Assembly (NCBI GenBank): GCA_026027325.1
Contig: JAMSLZ010000007.1
Location: 2,046,001 to 2,110,000, forward strand
Length of the DNA: 64,000 bases
DNA from: Actinomucor elegans
Lineage: Eukaryota > Mucoromycota > Mucoromycetes > Mucorales > Mucoraceae
Reading direction: 5' to 3'
Both the position numbers and the translations under genes were made by a program. Of this stretch, positions 11,831 to 23,703 are shown piece after piece; position 1 is the first letter of the stretch; every line of letters starts with the position of its first letter. The notes under the pieces were generated by a model. It was not told where the DNA came from. It searched no databases and was given only the letters and a program-made list of their open reading frames with translations.

Positions 11831-13131
11831 TATCTCTTTTTTTATCCAGAGCCTTCATCCCACCCGTTTATGCCCCAATTAGTCCCCCATCCTCTCTTTT
11901 TAGTATTGCATTCATACATTGGTTCTACCCCATGTCCATCTTTACTATCACTCATTGACCCGTTTACTTCTCAAGGTCTTACATCTATAGCCTATCAAGT
12001 TGTCTGTCTGTCTCCGACTCCTAAGCGGCATCCACTTTTGGTTTTTTTTTTAGCTTGATCTCGCTTTGGACAATTACAGCTAGCTTCGACATTCCAGAAC
12101 ATTTGGTATCTTTTACTACACAAAATGCTTCTTTATCGTTTATTACTGCATCACATCAATCCCATAGTGTTGTGTTTAGTACATAAAGACCTTGCAAGCG
12201 CAACATATAAAGTACTTTTTATATTCAATATTTTTATGGTGATATCAATATTGATACAGACGATTATGATATGGGCCCCTTTCGATCCCGTTGCAATGGT
12301 TATTCTTATTGAATTCGTCCTTTTTTATCTTCCTACCTTTTTGGCTGTCTTAATTTGGTTCTTTGTGCTGAAAAAGGATTTCCCCAAGCATCAACTTGAA
12401 ATGGATAATAAACGAGCCCCAACAAGGTGTGTCACCTTATAAGTCTTTGCTTTATGACGATCGGAAAATGACATGAAAGAGACATTTTTGTTACTGCGTT
12501 GTGATTAAATGTTTGTGCAGTGGATAACCACGACAAATTTGAGCTTATAATAAACCTTCATTTATTGGAACGCTCCCTACTCGCCAAAGTAAAAATAAAT
12601 AGTGCTCTCTTCCTCCTCCTCACTTAGATTTACATATCAATTAGCCAATAAAATAAATCCAGAGTTATGCCTTCTTGTGTTTCCCCTTCGTTCAAATTTT
12701 TCAAAGCTTTGAGAGAATGCTTAAGCTACATAATATATCAAGGAATAGGTTTTAAAAGCAAAACTGTTTAATATGTTTTAGAATATACTTCTATTCTTTT
12801 TTATTTATTTGTATATAGAAATTGCAATTGTGAGTAAATTGGGTGTTGTCCGATAATAGCTCAACATTTTATAAAATATGGTAAGGTTTTCATGCCATTT
12901 GATACACAATTAATTTTCACACGAACTTTATTAAGATGCTCTAGATATAATGGCTGCTCTGTTATATAGAAAAGGTATCAACGTAAAACAACGGATGAAT
13001 TTTCCGATGCCTCCGTTGTCCAATAATACTACCATATCAATTCAAACCCAACGTATAAGACATGCTTCATGATTTTACTTTACAAAGACTACTTGACAAA
13101 AGCGTAGTATTTATTTTAAAATTTTCATATT
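11831..13131. other. Mostly gene-free spacer, 1.3 kb
   Basis: This lies between the decayed gene and the 3' end of Rheb. The only frame of any interest is 12125-12442 (+), listed separately. Confidence 0.45.
12125..12442 (+). CDS. Possible small membrane protein (doubtful)
   Basis: An ATG frame of 105 codons has about three hydrophobic stretches, the clearest being around residues 28-50 and 52-82. The C-terminus is hydrophilic and charged. It resembles no family I know, has no visible partner genes and lies just downstream of the decayed secreted-protein gene. AT-rich DNA often yields hydrophobic frames by chance, so this may be noise or a further remnant. Confidence 0.2.
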   Translation: MLLYRLLLHHINPIVLCLVHKDLASATYKVLFIFNIFMVISILIQTIMIWAPFDPVAMVILIEFVLFYLPTFLAVLIWFFVLKKDFPKHQLEMDNKRAPTRCVTL

Positions 13132-13904
13132 TTACATGAGAACACAACCGCCCTTTTCTTCGGGAGGAGGGTTGTTTGCCTTTTCAATGGTGGCAATTAA
13201 AGAATCAAAAATTTTAGCTATCAAAAATCAATTAAAATTCAAGGCAGTCAAGGGTTCTAATTGTTTTACTTACAAACGTTCTCATCATGTTTTGCAGAAG
13301 TTTCGACAAAAGGACAATTCCATTGCTGCGCTAGTTCTGATCCCTCTTGTGTCGACACTTGTCGCTGAATATTTAAATCAGACTTGTTACCAACGATAAC
13401 ACAAGGTACTGTTTCTAATCCAGTAAAATCTAGAATCTTATCTCGAATGATCTTGATCATATCAAAGCTTGATCTAGAAGAAATTGAATATACTAGTACG
13501 TATCCATTCATACTGGACGCATGATGTGATGATAATATAGAATATTCGTCCTTCATGCATTTTTAGAACCTATTCTCATAATATTACGCGTCTCATCTTT
13601 TACCTGACCAGCTGTATCCATAATCTCTACTTTGTATTCTATAAAGATATTAGTGACATAAGCACATTCAATATCATACAACTAACCAAATCCCCGATAT
13701 TTAAGAGTCTTGTTGAATGTGTTCTCGATGGTAGGATAATAACTGTCAACGAAATGATTCTCACAAAACTGAATGACAAGTGAAGACTTGCCTACCGAAT
13801 ATACAAGATTTGAATATAATGTACAGGGTTGAATAACAAATCTCTTTACCAACGGCTCGGGATCCCAACACTGCGACGCGTCTAGCTTTGGCTTGAGTTG
13901 ACAT
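13132..13904 (-). CDS. RHB1: Rheb-family small GTPase
   Basis: Exons 13850-13904, 13687-13791, 13604-13638, 13274-13550 and 13132-13217 encode 185 residues. The P-loop GSRAVGKSS has the Arg that marks Rheb in place of the Ras Gly. Next come the effector segment YYPTIENTF, the switch II motif DTAGQDEYS, NKSD and ETSAK. The C-terminus is CVLM, a CaaX box for prenylation. Rheb activates TORC1 in animals and fission yeast and affects basic amino-acid uptake in budding yeast. Its GAP (Tsc1/2) is not in this window. Introns split the P-loop between G and K. The third exon is only 35 nt and carries most of DTAGQ. A nearly pure A tract precedes the start at about 13965-13995 on the plus strand. Confidence 0.94.
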
Positions 13905-16476
13905 GCTTTTATTTCTGGTAAAAGTGTGAGAAATACTAGAGAAACACACTTACAAAAGACGAGGCGAAAAAAAAAACAAAACAAAAAAAAAAAAAGGTAT
14001 CTATGGCGAACTCCGATGATCTTTCTTTACCTGATAAGGTAAAGCGATACGGATCTTCAAACTATGACATGCATAGCTATTGTCCGCTTGAAAGGCATAA
14101 TTATTGATACAGTCCCAGTATTGAATTCAATAATGAATGAGATTGACTATAATCCAGTCAGTCTTGACCTTAATTTAAAAGAATAGATTACCTAAGTTTA
14201 TTGGTATAATATGTAATATCAGACTGCCGTACCAACAGTTATCATCTGAAGTTTCATATATATATATATATATATATATCAGCCGTGAATATTTCAATTA
14301 TATCAAGAGCGAATAGTATATTACACTCAATGATATGCAAGCCATGATATAGTAAATTTTCTGTTAGAATATCGCTAAATAAAGAATGGAGGTATCGGAT
14401 GCGTTGTCTAGTACTGCACCAGTGCTATTCACTAGTTTGACATTACCTATTTCGTATACGTTAGAACATAGATTTCTCAACTCTACGGTACATTTGAAAT
14501 ACCTCTCCAAGTAATCAAATGAGCTTATGGATTTCATTAGTTACCTTGGATTTAACATGTGGCCTATGACACGATTCAGCAAGAATCCTTCAAAAATAAA
14601 GAGGCACGTATATCAGGTTTTGAACTTGAAGGGATATGTGAAAGCACAAGTGCTCTTTCTACCCATTCACTTTTGTTTTTAGCAGGCTATCAAGTCAAAT
14701 ATATGTTACAAAACTCTAAAAACTTTTTCTTTCTATTCTGAAGTACTTTTCGATATTTTTATTAAATACAGAAGTACTATGTTTTACTTGTCGCTTTACA
14801 CTACTATTATTATTATTGTCTATTTTGGCTTGAAAATCACTTGGCAAACACATACTGACTAGCAGTACTTTAACTGGCATGTTCATAGGGCTCCTGGTCC
14901 ACATCCTTAAGTAAAAAATGTATTCTACAGCTGTAAATAATAAAGATATCAGTTCGAAACCAGTGATATGTCAAAAGTCTGATGATATCTTTACAACTAC
15001 ATATATTTTACAACTCTAGCTTAAGATGAATCGATAACAACAGAGAGTACTAATGAAATGCTATTTTTTTTTTATTTAGCAGAACATATACCATTAAAAG
15101 ATGTAATATTTTCTATATCTTTTATTAGGCTTATAGAGTGTATACCCACATGTATCACCTACATTAATATTTTTTCTTTTTAACGTAAAAATTACTGCAA
15201 GTACCGTCTAAAAAAAATAGCATAACGCAGAACTCCACGCAAGGAATCTCGATCAATCTTCATTAAATGCTATATCTGTTTAGCAGACTACATTCAGAAC
15301 AAACTGCTGTGCATGGTAGACTCTATTACATACTGCGATGCTCCTTGTTGCATTTTAACTGCTCATGGCATTCATTAACCAAAAGGTGATGTTTCCTTCC
15401 ATATAATAGTTGAAAATTTTGAGTCTTCTGATCAGCAAAACTGCGAGAGTGTTTTGTTTCTAGTAAAAATGAGAGTGTCTGAATAAAGAGTGGCATTAAT
15501 TAACCATTTCATTTAAGCATATTTCTTTCAATACTGTTTATGGTCAATTTATTCGTTCTAGAAAAGGCGGGAGACATAGGTATTTCAGCATATATTCGAA
15601 TTTTAATTACCAATAGCGTGAGATATGGTATAAATCAGTGCTCCACTAGTAAATTGGTTCAAAATGTAGAAAGGTATAGCTATCAACAAGAGAAGGCGGA
15701 GAACAGCAAATGTATTTTGCTAATCTGATTTTTTTATCAAAAAAAAAACTGGAGATTGGTTTCTTAGGAATAATCTATATACAATTATTTTAGTCAGTAC
15801 CTTGTATGAATACGTTTTAGAAAGATGGACAGTAATAGTAACATATCATAACAAGTAGCTTTGTTTGTTACTATTGTCTCAAACCCTATATACATTCTAT
15901 TTCATCAATTTCATTAGATCGTAAATACATGTGTTTTATTGACATTTCTTGGTATCGTCTTCAAGCCGTCTTTTTCCAGCTATAACAGAAATAAATAGTT
16001 AAAATGGTCTAGGTGAGGGCAACAATGGTATATGCTTGTATATCTATCTTAACTTGTTAAAGACTAGTCCCTTTAGCCCTTAGCTAAATGTTACTTTTAA
16101 CCATCTACTCTCATTCAGATACGCACTTAACATGATATCTTTCGATTTTGCTAGCGTATTTTATCAAATCAAACTCATCTATCGTCGTTCTGACATGATT
16201 TGTGATAATATATATATACTCTGGTTTATATGTTATAAACAATATCTAATTGTGGTAAAATAAAGCAATGTCGTATACAGAGATATATGTTGTAGAGCCG
16301 ATTCCAATAAACTTATACAAAAGATTATATATGAGATAAAAAGATACCTTTTATTGTTTTCCATTTTATTTGATATTTATAATTAATTGAAGATAACATA
16401 CAAGTCTGTGTGTACCTGATAGCAAGAGTCGAAAGTACAAAACGTATCACGAAATTACAAACCAAAAGAAAAAATA
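13905..16476. other. Gene-free spacer, 2.6 kb
   Basis: This lies between Rheb and the tRNA gene. It holds a TA dinucleotide run at 14257-14278 and short hydrophobic frames that look like AT-rich noise. No gene was recognised. Confidence 0.5.
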
Positions 16477-16548
16477 TTCCCCAACGGGGAGTCGAACCCC
16501 GGCCGTATCGGTGAAAGCGATAAATCCTAGCCGTTGGACCATTGAGGA
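16477..16548 (-). tRNA. tRNA-Glu (anticodon TTC)
   Basis: The 72-nt minus-strand sequence folds as a cloverleaf. The acceptor stem is TCCTCAA/TTGGGGA with one T-G pair. The D arm is GTCC/GGAT. The anticodon stem TATCG/CGATA encloses CTTTCAC, giving anticodon TTC. The T arm is CGGGG/CCCCG around TTCGACT. There is no intron, and CCA is not encoded. B-box-like GGTTCGACTCC is present for Pol III. Confidence 0.95.
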
Positions 16549-18844
16549 CTTTCATGTTTTTAAGAATATAATATAATACTAATATTATCTAGTAAACAAA
16601 ATTTCAATCTCAGGTAGTAACTCTATTGGATAACGGAAGGTAAAATGTTTCTAGAGATTATTGGCTGCGGACAAGTTTTCTATACCTTTAGTATCATTGG
16701 CTACTGATTTCGAAAAGTTTCTGCGCTACCTGGTCTCATCTGTTATACTTTCGATCTTGCTCTATCTACTCTTTCTAAAAATCTTGATTTCTTTTATTTT
16801 ATATTTATCTTGTTTTATTTTTTTATTTTATCTTGTTTTATTTAATTTCTTAGTTTCATTTAGTTTTTAGTTAGAAACTTTTATTGATTAACCCTTTTAT
16901 TTATTTTGACATATCTGGACATTTTTGAAGGGATCTCGGTCGATCAAATTCTAAAGATTCGAATTCTCAAGCATATGGTCAATATGTTGTTTTGGAAACA
17001 CAGTTTTGTCTTAAATTTTAAGTCATATATATATTCCCAAAAGTTTATTCAATAAATATTATCATCAGTTTTTTTATCTTATTTTGAGAGAAAGTCTACT
17101 CAGTGGTTGATTTTTAGAGAAAGAAAGTTCTTTTAAGTGAAGTCAAACGTAGGTTACAAATTCTGGTATTATTATGGATTTGATCAAGAAGATTAACTTT
17201 GACTTTTGGTTCTTGGGCTTAATAGGCTGTTATAATTCTCTGATCACATTCGTACTATTCTTATCGCACACATTTAGTCAAACCGCCCCACAATTTAAAA
17301 TCTGTTATTTTGAGTTGGAGGCACTGTATAGCGTTACATTATTATTATTGGGATCATATATATATATATATATATCAGAATATTCTATTGGAAATAAAAA
17401 GAACATCATATCCTACAATAAAACACTAAAAAGGACTGAACCTACCTTTTTACATCCAGATCAGATTTTAAATATACCAATTTTAAAAAGTTTAAATTTA
17501 AATAAGTAATAAAAATTAAGCCGCGTTGTATCACGTGATCGAATATAGAGCCTTTAATTGGATATTATTGAAATAACGACTTCGATTCCTAAAAACATCC
17601 CCATTCGATGGTGTTTCGTCAATTATAATATTGAAAGCAATTTGATATTGAGCGTGTATCTCTTGATCATTCAATATAATTCAAGCAAAATAAGGCGTTT
17701 TAAATACTTGCACGATTATATTACTCTAAAAGTGCTGTAAATTTATTGTTAATGTTCAACTAAAAAGATTGATCTGTTATTATGATTACTATAATTTGAA
17801 TAATCAAGTTTGATGCATCTATTGATAGGACACTATTTTCGAATATAACCTCATTTATATTACTATATGATTCACCAAATTATTTTCTCTCTGTGATGCG
17901 TTTTCAAATTTACGAATTCAGTATTATTTGGCGATTTCGCGAGTTAATTAATATGCAATCTTTAAAATGAACATGTATTTAGACAATATTATGCGATATC
18001 AAGATACCAACACTGCATGTATTTAATATGGTATTCAATAATGATACAATATTTAATAGATCTCAAACTGTGCAATATAGAAATTTTGGTCCTTCTTTTA
18101 CAACAATAAACAAATCACACGTTCAGCGTGATCGAATTGTTATTATAGTCCTTTTTTGAAGCAAAAATGAACTTGTATCCCATAAAGCTCCCATCTTTCA
18201 AATTTTCTACTTGTCATAGTTTACAGCCTTTCTACGAAAAGTTGACGAATTGAGTTTGAATGACACTAATTGTTTATTATATTGGTAAATGAATGTGAAA
18301 AACAGAGTAGTTTTTAAGCTCTACTAGTTCTACAATGATTCTGCGGATGTAGCTGCTCATTCTCAACTAGCCCTAGAAATCAAAAGCGATATTAAATAGA
18401 GATTGGTCAAGAGATCTAAATATCGCTGAATCTAGTTTATGAAATACATGCAATCGTCACTAAAATAATGCATTATTCATCGTATTTTAGTCCAACTAGA
18501 GAATCTAGAAGAAGTTATTCCTCCTGAACACAGTTTAGTAGGTAAATGAGGTATTGAACTAGGGCCGATTCAAAGGGTTATTAGAGATAAATTTCTGAAT
18601 TCAACCCAAGAATACAGAATCCACTTTTTTAAAATTTACAACCATTTCAATCAAATAATGTCCTCTGATCTGGCCGAGTTTTAAGAACCTACGAGAGAAG
18701 AGGGCATCACTATGCTTCTTTGGTATGATAATACTAATGTTGATTATCCGATTGCATTATTTGCTTATTACAATAAATACAAAAGATAAATAAATATGTT
18801 TGCCCACTAGACAACGATTTAACGCATATTACTATTTTATTTAT
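16549..18844. other. Gene-free, very AT-rich spacer, 2.3 kb
   Basis: This lies between the tRNA and the hydrolase 3' end. Frames at 16661-16870 and 17174-17509 are dominated by Leu/Phe/Ile and have no recognisable domain. A palindromic TCACGTGA sits at 17531-17538. A dispersed repeat copy lies at about 18355-18416. Confidence 0.5.
18355..18416 (-). repeat. Dispersed ~60 bp repeat, copy 4
   Basis: This minus-orientation copy reads CATTCTCAACTAGCCCTAG, then AAAAGCGATATTAAATAG, then GATTGGTCAAGAGATCT. Confidence 0.6.
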
Positions 18845-20098
18845 TTAACCTTCTAGGCCAAAAACTGTGCGAAGAGCACTCGTGGTTAAATTGATAACGT
18901 TTAAAGTTTCCTGAGAATGGAGAAGAGTAAGAGACATAAAACCATGAATAACACCATTGATTCGCACTGAAGTTATAGGAACGCCAGCACTCATCAACTT
19001 ACGGCCATACTTTTCTCCTTCTGTAAAATAGATTCGTCAGAGATACTAACAGTTATACTTATGGTGTTCACCTTAAATCAATATGCCCACTTACCATCAC
19101 GAAGTACATCCGCCTCTGCAGTTACTAGTAAGGCTGGAGGCAAACCTTCAACATCCTTGATAGTGGCCCTTGCAGGAGTAAAAAGTATACTATTATCAGG
19201 GACCTCAGGCTTATAGTTACTATAAAAGAATTCCATGAAACTACGTGTCAGGTAATATCCTACACCAAATTTTTGATATGAACCAGAACTCATCGTGTCA
19301 TCAGTGGCAGGGTAATATAAAACTTGATACTTGATAGAATTTTCTAATTTGTCCCTTTGTTTGGCAAGCACTACAAAGAGCATATGTCAATTACTGATCA
19401 TCTGTTTGATCGGTATTCATCTTACATGTCACAGCGATAGTAAGGTTGCCACCAGCAGAATCACCACCTAATGCAACACGAGTAGGATCAACTCTCAATT
19501 TTTTCGCACTTTCAGTACTTGTAACATAAGAGATCACATCATAGCATTCTTCCAATGCAACAGGATACTTGACCTCAGGGCTCAGTGAATAGTGTACTAA
19601 AAATACAGCACAGTTTGTTTCTCCAGCAAGCTGAAAAAAAAAATAAGAGCAGTAAGTCTACATTCTATTAATGTTACAGCTAAAATGAACCATGTACCTT
19701 GGTAGCTAGAAAGGGATGGGCCCCTTGGGCTGCTACGCTCCACCCACCACCAGGCCTATGTGAAAGAAAAAAGATAATTACCGTTATTAGCCTTCATTTT
19801 GCATGTGTAATCCTTTTAGCATAATGATTTACAAGTAAACTACTACAGGCAAAGCTTCATCAATTGCAGCACTCTTGGGCCTAAACACATCGATATGGAT
19901 AGTGTGACCGTCTACTTGAGAAGGAAGCTCCAATTTCTCGATCGTGACATTAGGTCGCTTGATATCATCGCTTAGAGGAACCTCCGAGGCGTTGCGCACT
20001 TGCTGAATAGTTAATTTGCTATAATCAATATCGGGTGGAAATAAAGATAAGAATTTCTGCGTGATAGGGTTCAAAAAGCTAGTATCAATGGAAGACAT
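18845..20098 (-). CDS. Alpha/beta-hydrolase, hormone-sensitive-lipase type esterase
   Basis: Exons 19833-20098, 19698-19755, 19426-19630, 19095-19370 and 18845-19020 encode 326 residues. The nucleophile elbow is GGDSAGGN (catalytic Ser). The acid is the Asp in EADVLRDEG, and the His lies in NGVIHGFM. The spacing matches the HSL/alpha-beta-hydrolase-3 family, which hydrolyses acyl esters. The oxyanion-hole motif, normally HGGGW, reads PGGGW here, and that codon is split from its neighbours by an intron at 19756-19832. There is no signal peptide, so it is probably cytosolic. The substrate cannot be told from sequence. Confidence 0.88.
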
Positions 20099-20799
20099 GT
20101 GTGTTTATACTAGAAGAAAAAGAAAACCCTGTATCATACATTAGTGTTTATATGTTCGTGGGCGCTTCAATTGTACCACGCAGATCCTTGCTGAGTGTTT
20201 ACCGTTGGCAGAACATTTAGCCTAATCCCTATAGATAGCAGAATGTCAGATATACAGCATTTTTACTATATGTTTTTTGATCTGGTGCGCCTTTTTCTTT
20301 TATTATTTCTCGATATAATAGTCCCATTGCTTTCGAGACCATAGTCGAATCGTTACATCGAATTTATACATGGCAAAGCCAATATCTGTGCTCTCTTTTT
20401 TTTTTTTTTTACCCACAAGCACCTGAGATTCAATAACATAATCTTTTATTGCATTATTTTAGAGGATTACCCTTAGACCGAGTTTCACAGAGAAATACAC
20501 AGACTATAGTAGTCGTTAGCATAATTCATATTAATAAACGGTTTTAATATAGGCGCAACAAAAATTCCAGGTGCAACAAGTGTAGTTTATCCAAGGTTTC
20601 AATTGAAAAGCAAGCTCATTCATCAAAAGCTATTCTTCAACAAAGGTTAATAGATGTAGTGGTTCGTTCCGAGTAAAAACCAATGGCCAGGTACGACAGT
20701 TGGCCAGAGTCGATTGAGAAATGTTCAATTATCAGCTCCAATACACATTACTTGCTGGCCAATAATGTATAGTATATTGATAGTATTCCAGTGCAATAA

Positions 20800-20862
20800 T
20801 TATTTTAGAATCTATAGCAACAATCCAATGCGGCTTTAAGCCCGGATTAGAGGAGAGATCTA
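20800..20862 (-). repeat. Dispersed ~60 bp repeat, copy 5
   Basis: This minus-orientation copy reads TTTTAGAATCTATAGCAAC, then AATCCAATGCGGCTTTAAG, then CCCGGATTAG and GAGAGATCT. Confidence 0.5.
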
Positions 20863-20965
20863 TACAGCATTTAATCTAATCATACATGAAATGCCACTTG
20901 CTACCAGCTATTAATATGTAATGTAATTATTGTAATATAATAAACAACAATCTTGATAGATTAAG

Positions 20966-21025
20966 TGCTTGTCATGATGTGCTAGCCATCGAATATGACA
21001 TTACATGGGAATCAGCCGAGAAATG
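20966..21025 (-). repeat. Dispersed ~60 bp repeat, copy 6
   Basis: The stretch reads GTGCTAGCCATCGAATATGA, then CATTACATGGGAATC and AGCCGAGAAATG. It lines up with the copy at 60991-61050, which has TAGCTATCGAATGCGATATT. Confidence 0.5.
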
Positions 21026-21389
21026 TAACAAAGTTCTTGAAAATCGCCCGAATTCAGAAAAATCGCAAGGACATGCGCCTTTAAGCTCGATTCTTCAAAG
21101 ATTTCTTTTTGTAGATTATGGAGAAGGTATTATGAAGGTACTATCTATTAAACAGATAAAACCCATATATTTGAGAGTATATAAACATATTTATTTCATT
21201 TTTTTCTTTAGCATACGTCAAGCTACTGTAACATGCACCACCGAATATTTTTTAGACGCTTTTATTAGTACACTGTTAGTACTCCAATAAGGAAAATCAA
21301 GAGATGGTTGCACTGGTTAAATTTTATTTATAAATTGAAAGGAGAATGCTATATCAGTAGAGGTATTAAACTAAAATAGAGGGTGGAAG

Positions 21390-22248
21390 TTATTGCTGAG
21401 GATGTACTTGAGTTTCCTCTTGATATCTTTTGGCGTCTTCACGAATGGTTATTAAAATATGCGATATGTTGAGGGGTTCCTCATCGAAAAAGAATCGGAA
21501 GTGGGCCTTCCATACTTGAGCGAGCGTGATAAAGATGATGAAGTGAGCAGACATATTGGGCTTCTGACAATATCGACCGTTGTAGAAATCAAGAGTGTTA
21601 GTTGAGTTGATAATCTCTGGGATAGTGATAGAGAACCACAAGAATTCAAAAATAACTTCTTTCCACATGTTGGCTTTGTTAGGACAAAAGAAGAGCAGGC
21701 GATTGCTACCTTCGTTACAGTTAGGACAGAGAAGACGCTTAAGTGAAGGAATATGCTGTTCACGGATAAAATCGAGTAGCTGTCTGTTTGGAATTTCGTC
21801 AAGAATAAGGCAGTATACTACATTGAGAAGACAACAAATCATTGTCAGTGACCAGATCCAGCGCCATCGTATGTCGGATACCTTGGTTAAATATGTTGGA
21901 GCTGAGGTGTGTTGTGATCGAGCTGTTCGATATGCCTTGGCATCAAGGAAACTGACATTGCTACCGAAGTCGATCGAATCGAAAAGTGAATGTAAACTAC
22001 TAGTAGAAGCGTTGACTGAAGGAAAGTGGGCTTGATAGGGATCATATTGAATATCAAAGTGAGCAGCAAGAGGGGGAGCAGGTAGTAGTTGTTTCATGTC
22101 CACTGTATGTTGAGCAAATGGAATATCCAGCTCTTTTTTCAAATGAATAAAAAGGACGGTACATTTCAGTTTAAAGAAATCGGAAGCAAGCAATGGGGGA
22201 TCTTTCTTAGGTAGCTTGTATTCATCTGATTGCAAGCGTGCACCACCA
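21390..22248 (-). mobile_element. Fragment of a non-LTR retrotransposon: C-terminal zinc-knuckle domain after reverse transcriptase
   Basis: One open frame of about 285 codons runs down to a stop at 21390. The core has the pattern of the zf-RVT domain at the end of LINE-type polyproteins. It includes TKVSDIRWRWIWSL, then ILDEIPNRQLLDFI, then the knuckle LLCPNCNEGSNRLLFFCP, then ANMWKEVIFEFLW. In the knuckle the usual His before the last Cys is not obvious. The endonuclease and reverse transcriptase domains are absent, so this is a truncated or domesticated piece. The frame has no early ATG and begins in the A-rich strand of the homopolymer at 22249-22270. The lack of stops over more than 850 bp suggests that it inserted recently or is under some constraint. 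Confidence 0.65.
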
Positions 22249-22270
22249 TTTTTTTTTTTTTTTTTTTTTT
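22249..22270. repeat. Poly-T/poly-A run, 22 bp
   Basis: A pure T run on plus (A on minus) abuts the upstream end of the LINE fragment. A LINE tail would be expected at the 3' end instead, near 21389. Confidence 0.9.
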
Positions 22271-22438
22271 AGTTTTTATTAGACATGCACTACAAAGCAA
22301 TATACGCCTTTAAAAGTTCGTCAATAAGGACGTCTCACTATATTGCTCGGTGACTGGTTTGATTGTCGTGTAAAACCAAACAAAAAAAAAAAAGCTTTTC
22401 GAGGTAGATCTACCTTACACAATAACATACTTTAGCAA

Positions 22439-23468
22439 ATGGTACTTTTTTTTTATTTCCAACGAGCAAAACAATCATGTTAACTTGCTCTATCTTCTAG
22501 TCCCGTTTAGAATTACTTACACCTGAAGGTTTACGTGTGGATGGTCGACGTGCTAATGAATTAAGAAAGATTACAGCAAAGACTTCAGTTTTTAGTCAAG
22601 CCGATGGTTCTGCTTATATCGAACAGGGTAATACCAAATGTCTTGCAGCTGTGTACGGCCCTAGAGAGGTAATTTGTTTATTTCTTTTATTAAAGACGCG
22701 TTTTAATGTTTTTTATATATATCAAAAGCTTCGCCACCGCCAACAAGGACTAGCCGATCGTGCCCTTATTAATGTCGAATTCAACGTAGCACCTTTTAGT
22801 TCGAGCGAGCGTAAGAAGCGATCCAAGGGCGACAAGTAAAGTAATTTCTGCTGAAGTTGCTTTTGCTGAAATGCTAAATGCTCCCATTTTTTGTTAGACG
22901 TTCACTTGAAATCGCAGCCTTTATCCGTCAAACTTTTGAGCCTGTCATTTTCACCACTCAGTTCCCCAAAACTCAGATCAGTATCTATCTTCAGATCTTT
23001 CAAAATGATGGAGGTACAGAACGCTATTTTACTTGTCTCGAAAAAAAAAAGATGATACTTATCTAAATAATAGGTTTACTGCAGGCTTGTATCAATGCTG
23101 CAACTATGGCTTTGATTGATGCTGGTATTCCCATGTTGGATTATGTTTGCGCTTGCTCAGCAGGTTGTATCGATAAAGAACCTGTATTGGATTTAAATAA
23201 TTTGGAAGAATCGGCAGATACGCCCGAGTTGACTGTTGCGATATTACCTAGAACTGGAAAAGTAACTTTATTAGAGGTAAGAGCCATCTATTAAAATATA
23301 TCCAAAGGTATTTAACATTAGCTCTTGTAGATGGAATCTCGTTTACATGTTGAAAAGCTTGCCAGTGTAACAGAGTTAGCTACAGACGGCTGTATGAAGA
23401 TTCATGCTATATTGGACGCTGTTATTAGAGAAAATACTGAGCATCTTATGTCCAAATTAAAAGCATAA
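22439..23468 (+). CDS. RRP41: Exosome core subunit Rrp41/Ski6 (RNase PH-like)
   Basis: Exons 22439-22441, 22501-22668, 22729-22835, 22898-23013, 23074-23276 and 23331-23468 encode 244 residues. The protein opens MSRLELLTPEGLRVDGRR and carries GNTKCLAAVYGPRE, ADRALINVEF, RQTFEPVIFTTQFPKTQI, INAATMALIDAGIPM and DYVCACSAG. All are hallmarks of Rrp41/EXOSC4. The subunit sits in the six-membered RNase PH ring of the eukaryotic exosome and is probably catalytically inert, as in other eukaryotes. Exon 1 contributes the ATG alone: the intron starts at the next base (GTACTT) and ends TTCTAG just before TCC-CGT. It converges on RAX2 with 235 bp between stop codons. Confidence 0.93.
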
Positions 23469-23703
23469 TTTTACCGTTAAACGTTTATTTTTATTGAACA
23501 ACAAGAATATATTATATTCTTTATAATGTATGTATATATGTAATAGGAAATGTGCATCCTAAAGAGAATAAGAAAATTAAGGTGTATATTATAATTAAAC
23601 AAGGATGGTGTTAATGTTTGTTAATGAAAGAGAAATATATATGCGAAGGTGAACTGGAAAGATTATATAGGTTTGGCTTGTTGAAAGAGGCCGAATTAAG
23701 TTA

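Larger units (their letters stand above)
20099..21389. other. Gene-free spacer, 1.3 kb, with two repeat copies
   Basis: This lies upstream of the hydrolase gene. A T run sits at about 20397-20410. Two copies of the dispersed repeat lie at about 20800-20862 and 20966-21025. A plus-strand frame at 20979-21290 overlaps the second copy and is probably spurious. Confidence 0.5.

Noticed and set aside
14257..14278. TA dinucleotide runs (also near 31051, 32972, 39042, 40455, 45429) as a CRISPR-like or replication structure
   Set aside because: They are simple microsatellites of varying length with no spacers or associated genes.
16661..17509. Two hydrophobic plus-strand frames
   Set aside because: Composition is that expected of very AT-rich DNA; there is no domain, conserved motif or sensible context.
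20979..21290. Plus-strand frame of 103 codons
   Set aside because: It starts inside a dispersed repeat copy and has no recognisable features.
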